This document shows, one piece after another, positions 15,001 through 26,210 of a DNA stretch of 64,000 bases. The DNA is from Oscarella lobularis (lineage: Eukaryota; Porifera; Homoscleromorpha; Homosclerophorida; Oscarellidae), in the NCBI RefSeq assembly GCF_947507565.1, contig NC_089192.1:496001-560000 (forward strand), in the 5' to 3' direction. The notes below the pieces were generated by a model. The model worked only from the letters and a program-made list of their open reading frames with translations, was not told the DNA's origin and made no database searches. Positions within the stretch are counted from its first letter, which is position 1. Every line of letters starts with the position of its first letter. The position numbers and the translations under genes were made by a program.

Positions 15001-18000
15001 AATCAAAGATTAGGCCCTCAATTTAAAATTTAGGCGCTAAGAATCGAAGATTAGGCCCTCAATTTAAAATTTAGGCCTTAAGAATCAAAGATTAGGCCCT
15101 CAATTTAATATTTAGGCTTTTAGAATCAAAGATTAGGCCCTAAATTTAATATTTTGGACTTAACAGTCAAAGATTAGGTCCTCAATTAGTATTTAGGCCC
15201 TAAGAATCAAAGATTAGGTCCTCAATTTAATATTTAGGCCTGAAGAATCAAAGATTAGGTCCTCAATTTAATATTTTGTTCTTAAGAATCAAAGATTAGG
15301 CCCTCAATTTAATATTTAGGCCCTTAGAATCGAAAGATTAGGCCCTCAATTTAATATTTAGGCCCTAAGAATCAAAGATTAGGCCCTCAATTTAAAATTT
15401 AGGCTCTAAGAATCGAAGATTAGGACCTCAATTTAATATTTAGGCCCTAAGAATCAAAGATTATGCCCTCTATTTAAAATTTAGGCCCTCAATTTAATAT
15501 TTAGGCCCTAAGAATCAAAGATTAGGCCCTCAATTTAATATTTAGGCCCTAAGAATCAAAGATTAGGTCCTGAATTTAATATTTAGGCCTTAAGAACCAA
15601 AGATTAGGCCCTCAATTTAATATTTAGGCCCTAAGAATGGAAGATTAGGCGTTCAATTTAATATTTAGGCCCTAAGAATCAAAGATTAGGTCCTCAATTT
15701 AATATTTAGGCCCTAAGAATCGAAAGATTAGGCCCTCAATTTAATATTTAGGCCCTAAGAATCGAAGACTAAGCCGTCAATTTAATATTTAGGCCTTAAG
15801 AACCAAAGATTAGGCCCTCAATTTAATATTTGGGTTCTAAGAATCGATGATTTGGCTCTCAATTTAATATTTAGGCCCTAAGAATCGAAGATTAGGCACT
15901 CAATTTAATATTTAGGCCTTAAGAATCAAAGATTAAGTCCTCAATTTAATATTTAGGCCCTAAGAATCAAAGATTAGGTCCTCAATTTAATATTTAGGCC
16001 CTAAGAATCGAAGATTAGTTCCTCAATTTAATATTTGGGTTCTAAGAATCGATGATTTGGCTCTCAATTTAATATTTAGGCCCTAAGAATCAAAGATTAG
16101 GCACTCAATTTAATATTTAGGCCTTAAGAATCAAAGATTAAGTCCTCAATTTAATATTTAGGCCCTAAGAATCAAAGATTAGGTCCTCAATTTCATATTT
16201 AGGTCCTAAGAATCGAAAGATTAGGCCCTCAATTTAATATTTAGGCCCTAAGAATCGAAGATTATGCCGTCAATTTATTATTTAGGCCCTAAGAATGGAA
16301 GATTAGGCCCTCAATTTAATATTTAGGCCTTAAGAACCAAAGATTAGGTCCTCAATTTAATATTTAGGCCCTAAGAGTCGAAAGATTAGGCCCTCAATTT
16401 AATATTTAGGCCCTAAGAATCAAAGATTAGGCCCTCAATATAAAATTTAGGCCCTAAGAATCGAAGATTAGGACCTCAATTTAATGTTTAGGCCCTAAGA
16501 ATCAAAGATTATGCCCTCAATTTAAAATTTAGGCCCTAAGAATCAAAGATTAGGTCCTCAGTTTAATATTTAGGCCTTAAGAATCAAAGATTAGGCCCTC
16601 AATTTAAAATTTAGGCCCTAAGAATCGAAGATTAGGTCCTCAATTTAAAGTTGAGGCCCTAAGAATCAAAGATTAGGCCCTCAATTTAATATTTAGGCCC
16701 TAAGAATCGAAGATTAGGTCCTCAATTTAATATTTAGGCCCTAAGAATCGAAGATTATGCCCTCAATTTAAAATTTAGGCCCTAAGAATCGAAGATTAGG
16801 CCGTCAATTTAATATTTAGGCCCTAAGAATGGAAGATTAGGCCCTCAATTTAATATTTTGGCCTTAAGAATCAAAGACTAAGTCCTCAATTTAATATTTA
16901 GTCCTTAAGAATCAAAGATTAGGCCCTCAATTTAAAATTTAGGCTCTAAGAATCGAAGATTAGGACCTCGATTTAATATTTAGGCCCTAAGAATCGAAAG
17001 ATTAGGCCCTCAATTTAAAATTTAGGCTCTCAGAATCGAAGATTACGACCTCAATTTAATATTTAGGCCCTAAGAATCAAAGATTAGGGCCTCAATTTAA
17101 TATTTAGGCCCTAAGAATCCAAAGATTAGGCCCTCAATTTAATATTTAGGCCCTAAGAATCAAAGATTAGGTCCTCAATTTAATATTTATGCCCTAAGAA
17201 TGGTAGATTAGGCCCTCAATTTAATATTTAGGCCCTAATAATCAAAGATTAGGCCCTCAATTTAATATTTAGGCCCTAAGAATCAAAGATTAGGTCCTCA
17301 ATTTAATATTTATGCCCTAAGCATCGAAGATTAGGCTCTCAATTTAACATTTAGGCCCTAAGAATCAAAGATTAGGCCCTCAATTTAAAATTTAGGCTCT
17401 AAGAATCGAAGATTAGGACCTCGATTTAATATTTAGGCCCTAAGAATCGAAAGATTAGGCCCTCAATTTAAAATTTAGGCTCTCAGAATCGAAGATTAGG
17501 ACCTCAATTTAATATTTAGGCCCTAAGAATCAAAGATTAGGGCCTCAATTTAATATTTAGGCCCTAAGAATCGAAAGATTAGGCCCTCAATTTAATATTT
17601 AGGCCCTAAGAATCAAAGATTAGGTCCTCAATTTAATATTTATGCCCTAAGAATGGTAGATTAGGCCCTCAATTTAATATTTAGGCCCTAATAATCAAAG
17701 ATTAGGCCCTCAATTTAATATTTAGGCCCTAAGAATCAAAGATTAGGTCCTCAATTTAATATTTAGGCCTTAAGAATCAAAGATTAGGCCCTCAATTTAA
17801 AATTTAGGCCCTAAGAATCGAAAATTAGGCCCTCAATTTAAAATTTAGGCCCTAAGAATCAAAGATTAGGTCCTCAATTTAATATTTATGCCCTAAGCAT
17901 CGAAGATTAGGCTCTCAATTTAACATTTAGGCCCTAAGAATCAAAGATTAGGCCCTCAATTTCAAATTTAGGCTCTAAGAATCGAAGATTAGGACCTCAA

Positions 18001-21000
18001 TTTAATATTTAGGCCCTAAGAATCAAAGATTAGGCCCTCAATTTAAAATTTAGGCCCTAAGAATCAAAGATTATGTCCTCAATTTTATATTTAGGCTTTA
18101 AGAATCAAAGATTAGGCCCTCAATTTAATATTTAGGCCTTAAGAACCAAAGATTAGGGCCTCAATTTAATATTTAGGCCCTAAGAGTCGAAAGATTAGGC
18201 CCTCAATTTAATATTTAGTCCCTAAGAATCAAAGATTAGGCCCTCAATATAAAATTTAGGCCCTAAGAATCGAAGATTAGGACCTCAATTTAATGTTTAG
18301 GCCCTAAGAATCAAAGATTAAGCCCTCAATTTAAAATTTAGGCCCTAAGAATCAAAGATTAGGTCCTCAGTTTAATATTTAGGCCTTAAGAATCAAAGAT
18401 TAGGCCCTCAATTTAAAATTTAGGCCCTAAGAATCGAAGATTAGGTCCTCAATTTAAAGTTGAGGCCCTAAGAATCAAAGATTAGGCCCTCAATTTAATA
18501 TTTAGGCCCTAAGAATCGAAGATTAGGTCCTCAATTTAATATTTAGGCCCTAAGAATCGAAGATTATGCCCTCAATTTAAAATTTAGGCCCTAAGAATCG
18601 AAGATTAGGCCGTCAATTTAATATTTAGGCCCTAAGAATGGAAGATTACGCCCTCAATTTAATATTTTGGCCTTAAGAATCAAAGACTAAGTCCTCAATT
18701 TAATATTTAGTCCTTAAGAATCAAAGATTAGGCCCTCAATTTAAAATTTAGGCTCTAAGAATCGAAGATTAGGACCTCGATTTAATATTTAGGCCCTAAG
18801 AATCGAAAGATTAGGCCCTCAATTTAAAATTTAGGCTCTCAGAATCGAAGATTAGGACCTCAATTTAATATTTAGGCCCTAAGAATCAAAGATTAGGGCC
18901 TCAATTTAATATTTAGGCCCTAAGAATCGAAAGATTAGGCCCTCAATTTAATATTTAGGCCCTAAGAATCAAAGATTAGGTCCTCAATTTAATATTTATG
19001 CCCTAAGAATGGTAGATTAGGCCCTCAATTTAATATTTAGGCCCTAATAATCAAAGATTAGGCCCTCAATTTAATATTTAGGCCCTAAGAATCAAAGATT
19101 AGGTCCTCAATTTAATATTTAGGCCTTAAGAATCAAAGATTAGGCCCTCAATTTAAAATTTAGGCCCTAAGAATCGAAAATTAGGCCCTCAATTTAAAAT
19201 TTAGGTCCTAAGAATCAAAGATTAGGTCCTCAATTTAATATTTATGCCCTAAGCATCGAAGATTAGGCTCTCAATTTAACATTTAGGCCCTAAGAATCAA
19301 AGATTAGGCCCTCAATTTAAAATTTAGGCTCTAAGAATCGAAGATTAGGACCTCAATTTAATATTTAGGCCCTAAGAATCAAAGATTAGGCCCTCAATTT
19401 AAAATTTAGGCCCTAAGAATCAAAGATTAGGTCCTCAATTTAATATTTATGCCCTAAGCGTCGAAGATTAGGCTCTCAATTTAACATTTAGGCCCTAAGA
19501 ATCAAAGATTAGGCCCTCAATTTAAAATTTAGGCTCTAAGAATCGAAGATTAGGACCTCAGTTTAAAATTTAGGCCCTAAGAATCAAAGATTATGTCCTT
19601 AATTTCATATTTAGGCTTTAAGAATCAAAGATTAGGCCCTCAATTTAAAATTTAGGCGCTAAGAATCGAAGATTAGGCCCTCAATTTAAAATTTAGGCCT
19701 TAAGAATCAAAGATTAGGCCCTCAATTTAATATTTAGGCTTTTAGAATCAAAGATTAGGCCCTAAATTTAATATTTTGGCCTTAACAGTCAAAGATTAGG
19801 TCTTCAATTAGTATTTAGGCCCTAAGAATCAAAGATTAGGTCCTCAATTTAATATTTAGGCCTGAAGAATCAAAGATTAGGTCCTCAATTTAATATTTAG
19901 GCCTTAAGAATCAAAGATTAGGGCCTCAATTTAATATTTAGGCCCTAAGAATCGAAAGATTAGGCCCTCAATTTAATATTTAGGCTCTAAGAATCGAAGA
20001 TTAGGACCTCAATTTAATATTTAGGCCCTAAGAATCGAAAGATTAGGCCCTCAATTTAATATTTAGGCCCTAAGAATCGAAGATTATGCCCTCTATTTAA
20101 AATTTAGGCCCTCAATTTAATATTTAGGCCCTAAGAATCAAAGATTAGGTCCTGAATTTAATATTTAGGCCTTAAGAGTCAAAGATTTGGCCCTCAATTT
20201 AATATTTCGGCCCTAAGAATCAAAGATTAGGCCCTCAATTTACTATTTAGGCCCTAAGAATCGAAGATTATGTCCTCAATTTAATATTTAGACCCTTAGA
20301 ATCAAAGATTAGGCCCTCAATTTGATATTTAGACCCTAAGAGTCGAAGATTTGGCCCTCAATTTAAAATTTAGGCCCTAAGAATCAAAGATTAGGTGCTC
20401 AATTTAATATTTAGGCCTTAAGAATCAAAGATTAGGCCCTCAATTTAAAATTTAGGCCCTAAGAATCAAAGATTAGGCCCTCAATTTAAAATTTAGGCCC
20501 TAAGAATCAAAGATTAGGTCCTCAATTTAATATTTATGCCCTAAGCATCGAAGATTAGGCTCTCAATTTAACATTTAGGCCTGAAGAATCGAAGATTAGG
20601 CCCTCTATTTAATATTTTGCCTGAAGAATCGAAGATTAGGTCCTCAATTTAATATTTAGTCCTTAAGAATCAAAGATTAGGTCCTCAATTTAAAGTTTAG
20701 GCTCTAAGAATCAAAGATTAGGCCCTCAATTTAAAATTTAGGCCCTAAGAATCAAAGATTAGATCCTCAATTTAATATTTAGGCCCTAAGAATCAAAGAT
20801 TAGGTCCTCAATTTAAAGTTTAGGCTCTAAGAATCAAAGATTAGGCCCTCAATTTAATATTTAGGCCCTAAGAATCAAAGATTAGGCCCTCAATTTACTA
20901 TTTAGGCCCTAAGAATCAAAGATTATGTCCTCAATTTAATATTTAGACCCTAAGAATTATAAGATTAGGCCCTCAATTTGATATTTAGGTCCTAAGAATC

Positions 21001-24000
21001 AAAGATTAAGCCCTCAATTTAAAATTTAGGCCCTAAGAATCGAAGATTAAGACCTCAATTTAATATTTAGGCCGTAAGAATCGAAGATTAGTTCCTCAAT
21101 TTAATGTTTAGGCCCTAAGAATCGAAGATTAGGCCCTCAATTTAAAATTTAGGCCCTAAGAATCGAAGATTAGGACCTCAATTTAATATTTAGGCCCTAA
21201 GAATCAAAGATTAGGGCCTCAATTTAATATTTAGGCCCTAAGAATCGAAAGATTAGGCCCTCAATTTAATATTTAGGCCCTAAGAATCAAAGATTAGGTC
21301 CTCAATTTAATATTTATGCCCTAAGAATGGTAGATTAGGCCCTCAATTTAATATTTAGGCCCTAATAATCAAAGATTAGGCCCTCAATTTAATATTTAGG
21401 CCCTAAGAATCAAAGATTAGGTCCTCAATTTAATATTTAGGCCTTAAGAATCAAAGATTAGGCCCTCAATTTAAAATTTAGGCCCTAAGAATCGAAAATT
21501 AGGCCCTCAATTTAAAATTTAGGCCCTAAGAATCAAAGATTAGGTCCTCAATTTAATATTTATGCCCTAAGCATCGAAGATTAGGCTCTCAATTTAACAT
21601 TTAGGCCCTAAGAATCAAAGATTAGGCCCTCAATTTAAAATTTAGGCTCTAAGAATCGAAGATTAGGACCTCAATTTAATATTTAGGCCCTAAGAATCAA
21701 AGATTAGGCCCTCAATTTAAAATTTAGGCCCTAAGAATCAAAGATTATGTCCTCAATTTTATATTTAGGCTTTAAGAATCAAAGATTAGGCCCTCAATTT
21801 AATATTTAGGCCTTAAGAACCAAAGATTAGGGCCTCAATTTAATATTTAGGCCCTAAGAGTCGAAAGATTAGGCCCTCAATTTAATATTTAGTCCCTAAG
21901 AATCAAAGATTAGGCCCTCAATATAAAATTTAGGCCCTAAGAATCGAAGATTAGGACCTCAATTTAATGTTTAGGCCCTAAGAATCAAAGATTAAGCCCT
22001 CAATTTAAAATTTAGGCCCTAAGAATCAAAGATTAGGTCCTCAGTTTAATATTTAGGCCTTAAGAATCAAAGATTAGGCCCTCAATTTAAAATTTAGGCC
22101 CTAAGAATCGAAGATTAGGTCCTCAATTTAAAGTTGAGGCCCTAAGAATCAAAGATTAGGCCCTCAATTTAATATTTAGGCCCTAAGAATCGAAGATTAG
22201 GTCCTCAATTTAATATTTAGGCCCTAAGAATCGAAGATTATGCCCTCAATTTAAAATTTAGGCCCTAAGAATCGAAGATTAGGCCGTCAATTTAATATTT
22301 AGGCCCTAAGAATGGAAGATTAGGCCCTCAATTTAATATTTTGGCCTTAAGAATCAAAGACTAAGTCCTCAATTTAATATTTAGTCCTTAAGAATCAAAG
22401 ATTAGGCCCTCAATTTAAAATTTAGGCTCTAAGAATCGAAGATTAGGACCTCGATTTAATATTTAGGCCCTAAGAATCGAAAGATTAGGCCCTCAATTTA
22501 AAATTTAGGCTCTCAGAATCGAAGATTAGGACCTCAATTTAATATTTAGGCCCTAAGAATCAAAGATTAGGGCCTCAATTTAATATTTAGGCCCTAAGAA
22601 TCGAAAGATTAGGCCCTCAATTTAATATTTAGGCCCTAAGAATCAAAGATTAGGTCCTCAATTTAATATTTATGCCCTAAGAATGGTAGATTAGGCCCTC
22701 AATTTAATATTTAGGCCCTAATAATCAAAGATTAGGCCCTCAATTTAATATTTAGGCCCTAAGAATCAAAGATTAGGTCCTCAATTTAATATTTAGGCCT
22801 TAAGAATCAAAGATTAGGCCCTCAATTTAAAATTTAGGCCCTAAGAATCGAAAATTAGGCCCTCAATTTAAAATTTAGGTCCTAAGAATCAAAGATTAGG
22901 TCCTCAATTTAATATTTATGCCCTAAGCATCGAAGATTAGGCTCTCAATTTAACATTTAGGCCCTAAGAATCAAAGATTAGGCCCTCAATTTAAAATTTA
23001 GGCTCTAAGAATCGAAGATTAGGACCTCAATTTAATATTTAGGCCCTAAGAATCAAAGATTAGGCCCTCAATTTAAAATTTAGGCCCTAAGAATCAAAGA
23101 TTAGGTCCTCAATTTAATATTTATGCCCTAAGCGTCGAAGATTAGGCTCTCAATTTAACATTTAGGCCCTAAGAATCAAAGATTAGGCCCTCAATTTAAA
23201 ATTTAGGCTCTAAGAATCGAAGATTAGGACCTCAGTTTAAAATTTAGGCCCTAAGAATCAAAGATTATGTCCTTAATTTCATATTTAGGCTTTAAGAATC
23301 AAAGATTAAGCCCTCAATTTAAAATTTAGGCGCTAAGAATCGAAGATTAGGCCCTCAATTTAAAATTTAGGCCTTAAGAATCAAAGATTAGGCCCTCAAT
23401 TTAATATTTAGGCTTTTAGAATCAAAGATTAGGCCCTAAATTTAATATTTTGGCCTTAACAGTCAAAGATTAGGTCTTCAATTAGTATTTAGGCCCTAAG
23501 AATCAAAGATTAGGACCTCAATTTAATATTTAGGCCCTAAGAATCAAAGATTAGGGCCTCAATTTAATATTTAGGCCTTAAGAATCAAAGATTAGGTCCT
23601 CAATTTAAAGTTTAGGCTCTAAGAATCAAAGATTAAGCCCTCAATTTAAAATTTAGGCCCTAAGAATCAAAGATTAGATCCTCAATTTAATATTTAGGCC
23701 CTAAGAATCAAAGATTAGGTCCTCAATTTAAAGTTTAGGCTCTAAGAATCAAAGATTAGGCCCTCAATTTAATATTTAGGCCCTAAGAATCAAAGATTAG
23801 GCCCTCAATTTACTATTTAGGCCCTAAGAATCAAAGATTATGTCCTCAATTTAATATTTAGACCCTAAGAATTATAAGATTAGGCCCTCAATTTGATATT
23901 TAGGCCCTAAGAATCAAAGATTAAGCCCTCAATTTAAAATTTAGGCCCTAAGAATCGAAGATTAAGACCTCAATTTAATATTTAGGCCGTAAGAATCGAA

Positions 24001-25004
24001 GATTAGTTCCTCAATTTAATGTTTAGGCCCTAAGAATCGAAGATTAGGCCCTCAATTTAAAATTTAGGCCCTAAGAATCGAAGATTAAGACCTCATTTTA
24101 ATATTTAGGCCGTAAGAATCGAAGATTAGTTCCTCAATTTAATGTTTAGGCCCTAAGAATCGAAGATTAGGCCCTCAATTTAAAATTTAGGCCCTAAGAA
24201 TCGAAGATTAAGACCTCAATTTAATATTTAGGCCGTAAGAATCGAAGATTAGTTCCTCAATTTAATGTTTAGGCCCTAAGAATCGAAGATTAGGCCCTCA
24301 ATTTAATATTTAGTCCTTGAGAATCAAAGATTAGGCCCTCAATTTAATATTTAGGTCTTTAGAATCAAAGATTAGGCCTCAATTTATTATTTAGGCTCTA
24401 AGAATCAAATATTATGTCCTCAATTTATTATTTAGGCTCTAAGAATCAAAGATGAGGCCCTCAATTTAATATTGAGGCATTAAGAAATAAAGATCAGGTC
24501 CCCAATTTAATATCTAGGCTCTAAGAAATAAAGATTAGGCCCTCAATTTAATATTGAGGCCCTGAATATTAAAGATTAGGCCCTAAATTTTATATTCAGG
24601 CCGTAAGATATAAAGATTAGGCCCTCCATTTAATATTTGGGTGCTAAGAATAAAAGATTAACCTTTCGATTTATTGTTTATTCTCTGAGAATCAAAGATT
24701 AGGCCCTCAATTTATTTTTTAGGCTCTAGGAATTAAAGATTAGGCCCTCAATTAAATATTAAGGCTCTAAGAATTAAAGATTTGGCGCTCAATTTAAATA
24801 TAAGCTCTAAGAAAGAGATTAGGCCCTAAATTTTATATTCAGGCCGTAAGATATAAAGATTAGGCCCTCCATTTAATATTTAGGTGCTAAGAATAAAAGA
24901 TTAGGCTTTCAATTTAATATTCAGGCCCTGAGAATCAGAGATTAGGCCCTCAATTTATTATGTAGGCCCTAAGAGTTAAAGATTCGGCCCTCAATTTAAT
25001 ATTT
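1..25004. repeat. 41-bp satellite array with higher-order structure
   Basis: About 25 kb, roughly 600 copies, of a 41-bp AT-rich monomer. Each monomer is two related half-units, TTAGGCCCTCAATTTAATAT (20 bp) and TTAGGCCCTAAGAATCAAAG plus A (21 bp), both opening with TTAGGCCCT. Variants (TTAGGTCCT, TTAGGACCT, ATCGAAG for ATCAAAG, AAAATT for ATATT) recur in fixed order, giving higher-order repeats. Diagnostic variant blocks recur at identical spacings: the TTATGTCCTTAATTTCAT block lies near 30, 1135, 2322, 6114, 7219, 8406, 10969, 12279, 14967, 19590 and 23264. Stop codons occur in all frames and no long ORF is present. The left end is open (window edge) and the right edge degenerates after about 24350. 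The array could be centromeric, pericentromeric or subtelomeric; the sequence alone does not decide. Confidence 0.97.
24350..25004. repeat. Degenerate right edge of the satellite
   Basis: Here the 41-bp periodicity persists but monomers are strongly diverged (for example AAGAAATAAAGATCAGG, CCGTAAGATATAAAGAT) with irregular lengths. Old, unhomogenised monomers at an array edge are expected if unequal exchange homogenises only the interior. The last recognisable half-unit ends at about 25004, followed by unique DNA with a short direct repeat (GAACTACTAGT at 25009 and 25027). Confidence 0.85.
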
Positions 25005-25224
25005 CCCCGAACTACTAGTCTATATAGAACTACTAGTATAGAACTACGTACGTTCGTGAACTTCGAACGCGTCGCTCGTAGAGATTCGTACGACCCTGCA
25101 ATGTTTCTCGAAGCTAGTGTCTTCAGCATTGATCTCCGTAGGTTTCGAGGGACTACTCGTGTTTACATCATAGTAGTTTTACAACGTGGTTATTAGATAT
25201 AGGATCAATGGTTCTGTTTCTTAG

Positions 25225-26152
25225 GCTCTCGACAAGGCGATTCTCTATCTTCGTCTGGTTCACTCGTTTGACTTCTACGATCCCAAGGATTATCCAAACG
25301 AAGATTGGATGCCGAATCGATGTTGTTTACTCCACGTTCGCGGCCTGTTGCCGTCGCGATCGTCGGACAACGACAGTAGGGCTTTGTAGTTGTACGTGCG
25401 ATGTTTTTCGCTGCATTCTCTCTTTTCTTAGTTGACGAGTATCTGAGTCAACGCTTGAAAAAATTGGAACCGTTTTATCAGAAGTACGGACGCATATCGG
25501 AGGAGGAAGGAAAAATATTAGGAATCAAGGACGAGGAAACGTAAGTCTAATATATATGAGTCTTAGAGAGCGGTCCTGTACGTGCTTCTACAGTGAAGTC
25601 GAAGCCTTCATCAAAGCCAACACTCAAGAACTTGGCAAGGAAAGATGGCTCTGTCCTCTAAGCGGAAAAAAGTTTCGCGGGCCCGAGTTCATCCGAAAGC
25701 ACATTACGAATAAACACGCGGACAAAGTGAACGCGGTTCGACACGAGGTAAGTGCGCTATTCAATCCAAAGGCTCTCTCTCATAGGGTCCGACGTTTTTC
25801 CTAGGTTCAATTCTTGAACGAATACATTCGGGATCCCCTTCGACCACAACTCCCCCCCGCGCCGACGACCGAACGAGGAGGCGGAGGCGGAGGCGGAAGC
25901 GGAGGACGCTCCGGATCAAGGCACTCGTGGCCGTCTCGTCCCCTGCCGCCGCCGCCGCCGATGATGTACGGAAATCCGATGGGCCGATTTGGAATGAGCC
26001 CCGACGTGTTTCCAGGAAGACGGTAAGGGGAGAAAGGAGTCTTAGCTATTTTTTTGGTATTTTTTGGTTGTCTCCTACGTAGGGGTCGTCGAGATCCGCG
26101 CGCGCTGCGCGATTATCACGATCTAGATGCTCCGGAAGAGATCGACTTCTAG
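25225..26152 (+). CDS. SRRT/ARS2 (serrate) C-terminal part, 5' end missing
   Basis: This is the C-terminal portion of the nuclear RNA effector ARS2/SRRT, which binds the cap-binding complex and links RNA polymerase II transcripts to maturation or decay. Spliced exons 25225-25374, 25431-25540, 25567-25747, 25805-26022 and 26083-26152 join in phase. They encode an [13 protein letters not shown] / [11 protein letters not shown] segment typical of ARS2, then the zinc-finger region ([20 protein letters not shown], with [11 protein letters not shown]), a Gly/Pro-rich linker, and a terminal [19 protein letters not shown] matching the conserved ARS2 C-terminus. The first exon seen begins after an acceptor (TTCTTAG). 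The 220 bp between it and the satellite hold no recognisable upstream exon, so the N-terminal half is absent from the window. It could lie beyond the array, or this could be a truncated copy or an assembly join. Confidence 0.9.
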
Positions 26153-26210
26153 TTTTTTTCTCTCTCATCAAAAAGATTTGCGTTCTTCTATGGTATAATC
26201 GCGCACGAAT

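Noticed and set aside
1-25004. CRISPR-like or telomere array interpretation of the repeat
   Set aside because: There are no unique spacers between repeats, the monomers are contiguous, and the sequence is a higher-order satellite rather than a simple TTAGGG-type telomere.
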